Positions 38,029 to 48,240 of a stretch of 64,000 bases of DNA are shown here, piece after piece; within the stretch, counting starts at the first letter, position 1; every line of letters begins with the position of its first letter. Source of the DNA: Carposina sasakii (lineage: Eukaryota > Arthropoda > Insecta > Lepidoptera > Carposinidae). The DNA is taken from positions 12,259,899 through 12,323,898 of the forward strand of contig CP053152.1 of the NCBI GenBank assembly GCA_014607495.2, written 5' to 3'. The notes under the pieces are model-generated. The model saw only the letters and a program-made list of their open reading frames with translations. It had not been told where the DNA came from and did no database searches. The position numbers were made by a program, and so were the translations under genes.

Positions 38029-41000
38029 TTACGATAATTTTATTTCATGCATGAAATCTTCTCCCATGATATCATAAGCTTTAGTTACTTTGTTAGTAAT
38101 ATCTTTGGCAGGTTTGTCTTCAACGACGAGCCACGTACTCGCACTACTTGCTTGTTTAAAGGCTTCTATTAGACCATTTACAGCAGACTCTGGCCTGAAA
38201 TGTTTAAAAATTTTAATTCACTGGAAAAAAACTGGTATTTTGAGTCAATATAACATTATTATGTACGTATTGACTTTCGTGAATGACCTACACTGTACAC
38301 ATTATCCAACAACGCTCTATACAAGGCTTTCTATTACTTCCTTCCTGGAGTAAATATTTCAAATTCTACAGCTACCTTTAGGATCTCGGCTACCTACTCT
38401 GGCCACCATAGATTCTAAATTCTAAATATAAGACGAAATAGTACCTAAGTACACAGAATGAAGATGGTGGTTTTTACTTTTAATACTTAGTTGTCAGAAA
38501 ATCCCTCATTGAGTTGATCATGTTGCATATTTAAAAATTTTAATAACACACACAACCTCAAAACTAAATAACAATATGGTTTCCATGAATTTTTCTATAA
38601 AAAAATCCTGTTTTTTCCTACGTTTTTAGTCACACCTTTACTTACTTCTGTTTGGGGAAGTTTCGGATGCCTACCATCAAAGTGCCGTCGAGAGTTGCAT
38701 CAAAAGTGCCCGTTTTAGCTCTAGTAATTAATGCTGTATCCGTTTCGCCAAAGCATATGGAAAATATGCGAACACCAGATTTCGCATATAAAGCATCCGC
38801 CTGTGAATGAAAAACTAGTCAGAAAAATCACTTTCTACGTTATTTTTGTAATAAAAATACATACATGCATGATAAATACAGTGTAGATATTTATTACTTG
38901 TGCTGATGGGGGACTTCACTATATCACTTACATTTCCTTCTGGGGATTCTCTCGGGGAATAGGTAAGCTTGTAACTGATCATTTTAATATCTGTTCCCGC
39001 TATGCTAAACGTAACTGTGGTATCCCCTTTATGGTCTTGCAGTTCTGGCTGCCACATTTCCGGAGCCATGTTTATTAGTGTACCTATATCATGTAATATA
39101 TAGGATCGGTCCAAGTAAGTAGTTTAGAAATGGCGATTGGTCGTTAGATTCATGGTAAAATCACGCCACTTTCCCGGGGAGTAGGCAGAGATCACGGATC
39201 TCCATTTGCTACAGATAGTCAGCCAACTTCGACTTAGTACCTACCGAGCTATCTTTACCACACATATACGATGATAATAAAGATAAGTCAAATTTATTAT
39301 TTACATTTACCTACACAATATTCACTTGTGCGCAAGCCTACCTAGATAATAAATCTGCCTAGGTACAAGTAGCATGAAAACTTTCGGTGTCTGTTAGGAT
39401 TTAGGACTTTCGAACAGTCGTAGATAATTTAGGTAACGAATGTAACTTTCAGAACGCAACATGATAATTTTGATAAGGTTACATCTTCCTTACTATCTGC
39501 TTAATCCAGGATGAGCCCCTCTAGACTTTTAGAAAATGCTGTTAGTTCAATCGACAGCACAACATTTAAATAGATAATAAAAACTTACCCCTAAACATAA
39601 AGTAAATTGTAGAACAGCGCTTTTAGTGGCGCTGTAAATGGCCAGCAGAGGGCTTTGCATGAGAGCCAGTATAGACGAAATGTTAACGATGGTCCCGCCT
39701 TTTCCACCGCGGTCCTTTCTCATGAGATTATATGCTTTGAGAGAACTCGTTACAAGGGCCGTCTGAAAAATTTTAACCGTCTAATTTCGACTTAGTTAAG
39801 ACCTTATATAATGCTTTTTTTTTAGTTTATTTTAGTAGTATTGACAAGCCACGTTAGTGGTTCGGTTTAGACAATTAAAAAAATCACGGCACTTTACTTC
39901 ATCGCGTAGGACTAAGACCGCAAACGCTGCAATGTCAAATTTTTCAAATGTTCTTCATCAATCAAGAAGTCGTACTATTACTATAGACTTTGCACGTTGA
40001 AGATTTCAGTGACACACGCGCGCGGTATTACCATCATCCTCCAATGCGGGGCTTAAAATAGGTACATCAGCTGCATCTCCTTCCATAAGTTTACTAAGGA
40101 ACTCAAGGATCAGACGATGACTTAGCAATTTGTCACAGATCCACATACTCGTAACAGGCCACTAAACGTGACAAAAAACACCAGACGTAAGTATGTATGT
40201 ACCTGTTACTTAGGTATCATCCAGCCATAACACAATTTAGTGTAGGGGAGAGTTGGCTATATTGTACCACATAATTTCTATCCAATTTTGTGAGAAAACC
40301 ATGAGAGTTATTCTTATGTTTTTTTTTTGTTTAATACTCAGTTTAGTTAATTAAATTTACTATACCGCAATTTTAGTTTTTTAATTTAAGTGATTAAGTA
40401 ATTAAATTTTTAATTAGATATTAAATACATTGATAGGTTTTACATAATATACCTTACATCATAATATACATTCAACATAAAAAATACTTGATAATTTCAA
40501 AAAACTAAATTCAATCAGTTCGTTTAATTGTACCGGTACGATTAAAAAACTATAACCCAGTACGATTTACAAAACAACCCATGATAAAAAAAAAAACAAT
40601 TTTTCGTTTCATAACTTCAAAGAATTATGTTGGTTGGTTTCTACAGATGAAAAGTAAACTTACCAAGAATATGTGTAATCAAATAGCGAATTTCTAAAAG
40701 CTTACCGTTTGATCAGTATATCTTAAGTTTTCCAACCCAAATATAGTAACAGACACAACAGAAAAGGTATTTTATTCGATGTAAAATTACAGTCTCTTGG
40801 GCAGCAATATCACAAACTTTCATGGCTTCCTAAGTATTGCTAACTATAAGTTACTGTTGCCGGAATAAAAGAAAACGTAGGTACGTTAAGTACGAAATAT
40901 ATGGGTGGTACGATTTATCTCCTGGTACAATATAGCCAACTCTCCCCTAATTACTTGAAAAAAAAAGATACCATAGCATTTAGACCTAAATTTCATAGGT

Positions 41001-43598
41001 GCTCCAAGTGATTTGCAAAGACACTCAAGGGTATTGTTCATACATACCACATTAATATTGATTTGCTTCACATAGGTAGTTGGACTGTCGTTCATGATAC
41101 CAGCATTATTCACCACCACATCTATGTATCCTGCTTCCTTAATGACCTGATCGTAGGCAGCGTCCAAATCGGTGGTCACGTCGCATTTTATGAATCTTGC
41201 TTTGGGCCCAAATTTCGCTACCAGGTCATTTTCAAACGCCTTGCCGACCTTCTCGTCGATATCGAATATGGCTACGTACTGAGAAAAAAATATTTATTAG
41301 ACTAGGTCTTCTTTTATTCCTTATTTCTATGGTTAGGTAACAAGGATAGATACATAATGGCATGGTACAATATATATTAATAAATTAATATAAACGGAAT
41401 CAGTGTAGGGCTAAAGGATACCCAGAATCTTTATCATTTGCCATGCAACTGGCCTCTAGTCCATGGTTAGCAGGTCCAGCCTGAAAATATCCCAAATAAC
41501 GCTCATAACTTAAGTTCTATCTGCCGACCGCGAGACAGATAGACGACCTAGTCAGGTTCGCGGGTATCTGCTGGATGAAGGCCGCTTTCAACAGGTCGCA
41601 GTGGAGGTTATTTGGGGATGATTGATGATGATTCAACAGTGGAATTATCATGGCTGAAACGTTCTACTCAAATACATAGATACCTACATGCATTTGCTAG
41701 ATGCGGTAAACAAGGCCTACGTCACTCCATGGTTTGATTGTTTTTCTAAGTAAATACCTAGGTAGCTTCTGCTAAGTTTGCCTGTTTAACTTTTCTTAGT
41801 GGGCATCTCGAACGCGGACGGCTAAACCTATTGTCTTGTACCTAGGTACATAGCGAGTCTGCGGGTAGGTAGGTACTGAATGGTAGAGTTTAAATGATAA
41901 GGTTATTCGGAATAGGCACAGAAATATTTCGATTGCTTTCTAATAATATGGTCATTATGTACCTAGTCAGTGTAAATTAGTCACTTCTAAATTTTAATAG
42001 GTAAATTTTTCCTATATTAACTATATACAGGGTGTAACAAAAGGGGTATGTTAAGCGAGAAGCTATGTAAATAGCCTAGTAAAAGGAAGCTACCCACCAA
42101 ATTTCAAACTCGAAATCACATGTTTATTTTTCCACATAGTACGGAGAATTCCTTAACAGCTCAGGAATATTCATACAATTAAAAAATAATTACATGTGAT
42201 TTGGAGTCTCAAATTTGGGAAATAGGTTCTCTATAGTGGGCTATTTACATAGCTTTCCGCTTAACATATCCTTTTTGTTACACTCTGTATAGTGAGTGAT
42301 ATTTGGTCACAAGCGTATATACCTACCAAAATACTATTTTGTACACTTTGCCCAGCTTGACGTAGCTATAACCTTTTTTCACTCAATGTAGGGAACGGAA
42401 TACTCGTTAAAAACATGGACCTTTTACCCTTTGAGGACCAAATTATATATTATACAATTATTAATAAATTATACATTAGTACCGACTTAACGCGCATTTC
42501 ACAAGCAGTGTGAATGCAAATTTAAAGTCCATCGAATAATTATAACTAGTGGACGCCCGCGACTTCGTCCACGTGGACTGCAGAAAAACAAAATGTCGAA
42601 ATAAATAATAGGGATAAAAATATTTCCCCGGGATAAAAAGTAGCCTATGTGTTAATCCTGGGTGTCAGCTAACTCCGTACCAAATTTTATTAAAAACGCT
42701 CCAGCCAGCCGTTTTTACGTAAAAGAGTCCATCCATCCATCCATACTCACACACTTTCGCGTTTAAAGATAATACCTATTAGTAGGAAAGATCATGCTTC
42801 CAAAACTCCTGGATTGGGATTCTCCCAGGATTAGCCTTAGCCAGACCTACAGACCCTACAGTTACATAGTAGGTAGCTAACTACCTATCTTGCAAACTGC
42901 ATAGGTAACCTGTTTTTAATAATAGCCTATAGTAACCCAAGAAACTACTAGGTAAACACGGTGTAACAAAAGGGGTTTGTTAAGCTAAAACCTCTTTATT
43001 GAAATTTCGATGTCACATGTTTTTTTTCTAGATAGTGGAGAAATTCCTAAATAACTCTCATATGTTCATACAAACTTAAAACTTACTCGTACATATGTTT
43101 GTTTCCGAAGGATTTGACTTAGTTACTTATCTGACCTCTAGGTACTCAAACCCCAATTAATTGTGAACTTTGCTACACCTTAATAAAATAACAATATTAT
43201 TGTTCAGCTAATACATAAATGTTATTGGCCGCGTGGTGCCGGCAGAGTAGAATTCGTACCACCCCATGTCTGCCCGTGGGTATCGTACGAGGCGATTAAG
43301 GGTTTCCGGGAGGTGGGCAGCAGCGCCTCCCGTGTTGACAACATAGTCCAAAATACAAACTGCGGTCACCAACCCGCCTGCCCAGCGTGGTGACTATGGG
43401 CAAATACCCCCCATGGCAGTCTTGTGGCGTGCCCCGGGGGAGGCCTACGTCCAGCAGTGGACTATAATAGGCTGATGATGATAATGACATAAATGTTATT
43501 ACCTTAGCACCTTCTTCCAGAAAGGCCGTAACTACGCCAGCACCTATTCCCGAGGCTCCGCCTGTCACTATGACCACTTTATCTTTGGCATCATACAT
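38029..43598 (-). CDS. Short-chain dehydrogenase/reductase SDR-2 (15-hydroxyprostaglandin dehydrogenase-like), complete, 5 exons
   Basis: Exons in coding order are 43598-43503, 41278-41048, 39762-39589, 38800-38646 and 38194-38029. They are GT-AG and in phase, giving 822 nt or 273 residues plus TAA. The cofactor motif TGGASGIG lies at 12-19 and an Asp ends beta-2 (YVAIFD), favouring NAD. NNAG is at 89-92. The catalytic residues are S139, Y152 and K156 (YSATK). All core SDR motifs are intact, unlike SDR-1, which has NNAA. The chosen start is the ATG at 43596-43598. An in-frame ATG at 43635-43637 would add 13 residues and cannot be excluded. Exon 2 could end at AAT|GTGGTA or AATGTG|GTATGT; the second gives the better donor. 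The last three exons match SDR-1 exactly in length, so the two are duplicates. The intron between exons 2 and 3 carries a 706-bp inverted-repeat element about 100 bp from exon 2. Substrate unknown. Confidence 0.9.
40243..40948. mobile_element. Terminal-inverted-repeat element, 706 bp, in SDR-2 intron 2
   Basis: taggggagagttggctatat then tgtacca at 40243 is perfectly inverted at 40922-40948. The interior is AT-rich with repeated gtacgatt motifs and no coding potential. It lies 100 bp from SDR-2 exon 2. Confidence 0.75.
41440..41640 (+). mobile_element. LINE 3' fragment (reverse transcriptase C-terminus relic)
   Basis: The plus strand near 41521-41625 reads as IDDLVRFAGICWMKAAFNRS followed by QWRLFGDD, the end of a lepidopteran LINE ORF, then GATTGATGATGATTC typical of the microsatellite tail. 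It lies in SDR-2 intron 1. Severely truncated. Confidence 0.55.
42028..42287. mobile_element. Foldback MITE family C, copy 2
   Basis: Same 260-bp hairpin architecture as 6821-7078, with cagggtgtaacaaaaggggt at one end, internal aaatcacatgtttatttttc and a TA flank. It is in SDR-2 intron 1. Confidence 0.72.
42546..42775 (+). repeat. RTE-like element, short copy
   Basis: It has the same head (agtggacgcccgcgacttcg), the cccgggataaaaagtagcct block and a tail near the word tttcgcgttta. It has no minisatellite. It lies in SDR-2 intron 1. Confidence 0.6.
42955..43075. mobile_element. Foldback MITE family C, half copy
   Basis: It carries ggtgtaacaaaaggggtttg and the acatgtttttttt... centre but only one arm. 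In SDR-2 intron 1. Confidence 0.5.
43227..43490 (+). repeat. Dispersed repeat family A, copy 3 (fullest copy)
   Basis: It runs from ggccgcgtggtgccggcaga to cagcagtggactataatagg plus a gatgatgat tail. It lies in SDR-2 intron 1, immediately downstream of exon 1, so the readable frame of exon 1 runs on into it; that extension is not coding. Confidence 0.7.
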
Positions 43599-44150
43599 TT
43601 TTATAAATTTAATATTCGACCCGACCCTCGCGTTCAACAGCTTTAGCTCAAATGAATTATTTTATTTTGTACCTTGTGCACTATTACCTAATTGTTTACA
43701 ATGCAATCGTGGTATCGTGTAATTTTGGTATGTGATGCTAGATAACGCGCACAAAAGGAGGTAGGTAAGCACCTAATGTAAGAAAATCGACACACCATCA
43801 ATAAACAAAATTGTAAACCTACCTACCTTTTGACTAATTTTGACATGATCAGAAAAAGAAAGATGGAAGAAGGTAGGTAATTAGACGAGCTATTCCCTAG
43901 GTAGGTGGTACCTAGACTAGTAAGTAGTTAGGCTGCTGCACTCCAGCAGAAACAGTCCCGTATCTAGCAATTACCTACCTAGCAAATTACTCTTTGATCC
44001 CTGTTGTTAGATACCTTTTTAATTTTGTTTATTAACCTATAACCGATACCTAACTACTTGTTGTTGTTGTTGTACTTGTGCAGGTAGGTACAAATTTTGT
44101 TTACAGGTCGTTGAGTTTGCAAGATACCTATATACGCCTAATTAAATATA

Positions 44151-44616
44151 CAGGATGTAAAAAGATAACAATGTTTTTTAATAAGTACCTCGTATTCTTT
44201 GTAAGGTTACGATCATTTTCTTCTATGGAACCAACCCTGGGAAACGACAAAAAAATTATGATAAAATACTGTCATTAATGTCATTATATTGCAAGCAAAA
44301 AAAATACTATCATTTTATTGCAACGTACCTACCTACTAATTCGTTTGATGCGCAAAGTACAAATGTACCTACCTACAAAACTAATATTAAGTATAACATT
44401 TTATCTTTGAAATCAACATGGTATCTTTGAAAAAAATGTTTGTTAACCGATTTCAGATGGATTAATGTAAAAAAAATGATGATATTAATATACTTAACTT
44501 TGGACCTCAATATCTTGGAAACCTGTGGTTTCCCAGGGGTGCTTCCAGAGAAAAAAATGATCGTGATGTTAATAATACGAGGTATTAAAAGAACAAAGTT
44601 GTCTTTTTACACCCAG
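44151..44616. mobile_element. MITE related to family D, 466 bp
   Basis: The ends caggatgtaaaaagataaca and its imperfect reverse complement (gttgtctttttacacccag) form terminal inverted repeats flanked by TA. The inner block ctttggacctcaatatcttg then gaaacc is shared with family D. Confidence 0.65.
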
Positions 44617-46443
44617 TATAAATAGAGAATCAGAATACAAAACACCTATATAGGTAGGTACTTCAGTTACAAATATATTACCTACCTAATTACTATGGCC
44701 TGGACTGGTTCCGGTCTATATTTTGATGGTCATCGGAGGATCATCAGAAGATGAAATCTCCCTCCTTGTTGGTAGTTTTACAACTAAGAAGCCACTGAGC
44801 CCCTCAGCCTAGCCGCGAGGAGTGGGTGGAAGAAGGGAAATTAAGAAAACGAAAATCGTCGAGTACCTAAGTACTACCTACCTAACAGTTAGCATGTGAG
44901 ACTCCGCGTCCATACTTAAAAGTTAAGTAAGTAGATGTGCTACAACTGCCACAGTAAATAGCTTCCACCAATCCAGCTTCCTGCACTCACTGCTGAATAT
45001 TGACTGACCCCTTTTGCAGCAAGTACCTGCGCCACTTTACATGGCAGCCTCACACGATTACTATACCACATACTCGTAAATGCTATACTAATTAGGTATG
45101 TTTGCAAGTTCTTTAAATAAAATAGTTAAGTTATTTATTGCTGAGTAGGTTAGGTAGGTACCATTGCAGTTACTACTTAGGTATTACAAGCTAACAAATC
45201 TAGTTCTTTACAAATATTCCTACCTGTCTATCTCATCATCCCAAACACATCCCAAATAACCAACTTCTTATGTTCTTTTTAAAGTCGCATTGCCAAATGC
45301 CATATTTCTACGATCGGCTGTCTGCTTGATAGCCCGGGAGGTAGCGTTGCATTTTACAAAATCATTTCTGGTCGATTGATTAATGTCATAACGTACTTTT
45401 CATGGATAGTCATTGAGTAACTCGAACGTCAGCAGCTCCAGTAAGGGTGGGGAGAGAATTTCAAGTATGTCAAAAAAAAAAAAAAAAATATTTCTGTTCG
45501 TCCGAAAATTTGCACATCAGTAGTTTTAACAATAATAATAATTATAGAAACCGTCAGCTGTGAAGAAAATGGCGGGTTGTACGTCAGCAGGTTATATATA
45601 CCTATATTAAAAATAATTATTTTCATTTCATTTCCGGTCGAATGAAACTGATACAGGTTATTCTTTATGCTATAAAAATGATAAAAAAAGCGTCAGCAGA
45701 TCTATCGATAGGGGTAAAATCGTCAGCAAGGGGATTATATGTGCCGAGCAGGTATTCAATCCGAGTATGCATTAACCATCTATATTATTCAACTGACGAC
45801 CTTCTCCCTGTCAATTACTCTGCTGATTCTTTTCTTCATTATATACATTGTTCAAATTATGCTTACGATCAATTTTCAAGCGACCTGAAATCAATTTGAT
45901 TATAAAAATTCTCATTTTTTAGTCCAGTCAAATTAGCTACAAAAATAGGGGTAAGGTTACATTAATTCGCACCTTGCTAAAAATTTGCATGAATGTTGGG
46001 AACACCATTACATACAATTTGTCAATTATCCACATCAATCCAATGTGTGGAAAATTTTTTATTGAAGGTCAAATGTTGCAAAAATCGGTTTTTTGAGTTT
46101 TCCAGCTAAACGGTAAGTTCTATCATGAAAATAGGTGAGACAAAAATTATTCATCATCCAATTATCTACAAAAATTGTTCATACACTTTTTTTCCTAAGA
46201 ATTGCCATTTCGGAGATATAGCGATGCAAAATGTTGAAAAAGTTGTGTTATTCATAATATGCACACGTTTCCGCGCCACCCGTGAGGTAGTGTACATGAC
46301 GCGTTTTTTTTACGTGGTTTCCCCGGTAGGCCTATTCCACGATCTATTGTGGTTCTGTTGAGTTAAAAAACTATTTTATTAAATTTAAAATGGTACTATA
46401 GTAAATGACAAGAGCGGTGTAAGTAATGAGTAAATTGAAAAAA

Positions 46444-47286
46444 TTATTCGTCTGATAGATACTCGTTTAATGGAACATAATCCATACTGTCTTGCACTTC
46501 TTCTCCTTCTTCTTCTTCTTCTTCCTGCTGGGTACAAATAAATTGTTCAAAGAGCGATGCATCAGATGTCTCCTCGCCTATATCGTAAGAATCCTCTTCT
46601 TCTGGCGATTGAACATTGGAGCACGATTGGCCTCGACAACTGATACATGCTAATGAACAAAACAACCCAACTTTTTTACAGCCGCATTTAGCATTACACC
46701 CCGTTTTGCAATTGCAAAAAATTGAATTGAGGAGTTTTTCCGGTGCAGGAGGGAGTAAAGTCTGAACTGGTTCCAATATATTGTCAATTAACTTCCAACC
46801 CCAGTCTTCTGGGTTTAGTTTATTACCGAGCCATACTTGAACTTGATAATATACCCGAAATAGATGTTGATAAGCAGAAGCAGAGGTTGGAGGAAGACAA
46901 GCTAATTGTACTTGTTTTTTTTTATGCGTATTTTTTGCAAAAGATAAGTATCGAAACTTATCTAAGCACGTAATTTTTTTTGGAGCTCCGTAAACGGAAA
47001 GAAGAAAGCGAATTCCGTTGGTGATTACAGCTTGTGGAGTAGAGGTACTTTCTTTGAAAACGTCAGCACAATCAACTAAATCTTGTCTCTCAAACAATTT
47101 CAAAACTGATTTTTTACCTCTCCTGAAAAATGCTGATGTCGTGTCGCAACCAGTTACTGCATGTAGAAATAAGATATGATTTTGGCATTTTGAAAAAGCA
47201 GATAAACTCTTGGATGAATATATTTTTGATTGTTGTTCAGCTTTCCCAGGTTTTAAAAAATAAAAAAAATTTTCGGTTGGCGTTCG
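46444..47286 (-). CDS. Transposon-borne protein, left-arm inverted copy (C-terminal part of the nuclease-like/CXC protein)
   Basis: This is the mirror image of the protein at 47290-48240. From RTPTE onward the residues are almost the same, ending in the same stop (EYLSDE). Visible differences are a Gly-Glu-Glu addition in the C-terminal acidic run, where GAA repeats vary in length, and N for K after RTPTE. The open frame runs up to 47340, but its first ~18 codons are antisense to the spacer and are not part of the protein. The segment with the DAD and GEDVD motifs is absent here, so this copy lacks half of the proposed nuclease core. The GCD turn, the Cys-rich CXC-like cluster and the acidic tail are intact. 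Expression would need a promoter in the spacer or opposite arm. Confidence 0.6.
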   Translation of the reverse strand, partial: RTPTENFFYFLKPGKAEQQSKIYSSKSLSAFSKCQNHILFLHAVTGCDTTSAFFRRGKKSVLKLFERQDLVDCADVFKESTSTPQAVITNGIRFLLSVYGAPKKITCLDKFRYLSFAKNTHKKKQVQLACLPPTSASAYQHLFRVYYQVQVWLGNKLNPEDWGWKLIDNILEPVQTLLPPAPEKLLNSIFCNCKTGCNAKCGCKKVGLFCSLACISCRGQSCSNVQSPEEEDSYDIGEETSDASLFEQFICTQQEEEEEEGEEVQDSMDYVPLNEYLSDE

Positions 47287-47289
47287 GCG

Positions 47290-48240
47290 CAAGCTGATAA
47301 TGATGCTGATGTCCTGATAGTTGAAACAGCAATAGAACAATTTAACTCGACAAATCCAACTATTGTTGTTGGTGAAGATGTTGATTTGTTGGTATTACTT
47401 ACTGCTCGAACGCCAACCGAAAAAATTATTTATTTTTTAAAACCTGGGAAAGCTGAACAACAATCAAAAATATATTCATCCAAGAGTTTATCTGCTTTTT
47501 CAAAATGCCAAAATCATATCTTATTTCTACATGCAGTAACTGGTTGCGACACGACATCAGCATTTTTCAGGAGAGGTAAAAAATCAGTTTTGAAATTGTT
47601 TGAGAGACAAGATTTAGTTGATTGTGCTGACGTTTTCAAAGAAAGTACCTCTACTCCACAAGCTGTAATCACCAACGGAATTCGCTTTCTTCTTTCCGTT
47701 TACGGAGCTCCAAAAAAAATTACGTGCTTAGATAAGTTTCGATACTTATCTTTTGCAAAAAATACGCATAAAAAAAAACAAGTACAATTAGCTTGTCTTC
47801 CTCCAACCTCTGCTTCTGCTTATCAACATCTATTTCGGGTATATTATCAAGTTCAAGTATGGCTCGGTAATAAACTAAACCCAGAAGACTGGGGTTGGAA
47901 GTTAATTGACAATATATTGGAACCAGTTCAGACTTTACTCCCTCCTGCACCGGAAAAACTCCTCAATTCAATTTTTTGCAATTGCAAAACGGGGTGTAAT
48001 GCTAAATGCGGCTGTAAAAAAGTTGGGTTGTTTTGTTCATTAGCATGTATCAGTTGTCGAGGCCAATCGTGCTCCAATGTTCAATCGCCAGAAGAAGAGG
48101 ATTCTTACGATATAGGCGAGGAGACATCTGATGCATCGCTCTTTGAACAATTTATTTGTACCCAGCAGGAAGAAGAAGAAGAAGAAGTGCAAGACAGTAT
48201 GGATTATGTTCCATTAAACGAGTATCTATCAGACGAATAA
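47290..48240 (+). CDS. Transposon-borne protein, FEN/XPG-like nuclease region plus CXC-like Cys cluster (right-arm copy, N-terminally truncated)
   Basis: The frame is open from about 47290, through the 120-bp spacer of the palindrome, to TAA at 48240. The spacer encodes QADNDADVLIVETAIEQ and VVGEDVDLLVLL. With the later HAVTGCDTTSAFFRRGKKS these resemble the acidic clusters and GCD-turn of FEN1/XPG-type PIN nucleases; this is my inference from motif spacing. The C-terminal part has FCNCKTGCNAKCGCKK, further Cys pairs and CSNVQ, a TSO1/tesmin-like CXC metal cluster, followed by a long acidic Glu tail. No convincing ATG or N-terminal domain is present upstream, so this is probably the 3' part of a longer transposon gene. 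The left arm carries the same protein in the opposite direction. The transposon superfamily is not recognised. Confidence 0.7.
   Translation, partial: QADNDADVLIVETAIEQFNSTNPTIVVGEDVDLLVLLTARTPTEKIIYFLKPGKAEQQSKIYSSKSLSAFSKCQNHILFLHAVTGCDTTSAFFRRGKKSVLKLFERQDLVDCADVFKESTSTPQAVITNGIRFLLSVYGAPKKITCLDKFRYLSFAKNTHKKKQVQLACLPPTSASAYQHLFRVYYQVQVWLGNKLNPEDWGWKLIDNILEPVQTLLPPAPEKLLNSIFCNCKTGCNAKCGCKKVGLFCSLACISCRGQSCSNVQSPEEEDSYDIGEETSDASLFEQFICTQQEEEEEEVQDSMDYVPLNEYLSDE

Noticed and set aside
43296..43502. Extension of SDR-2 exon 1 frame to 43296
   Set aside because: It runs into dispersed repeat family A; a good donor at 43502/43501 joins in phase to exon 2.
46125..46361. 78-codon frames at 46125-46361 and mirrored at 48323-48559
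   Set aside because: They lie in the 3' part of each arm after the protein stop and have no recognisable domain; duplication of the frame is a by-product of the palindrome.
46743..46973. Plus-strand 76-codon frame in the left arm, mirrored at 47720-47950
   Set aside because: It is antisense to the conserved transposon protein and mirrors only because of the palindrome.
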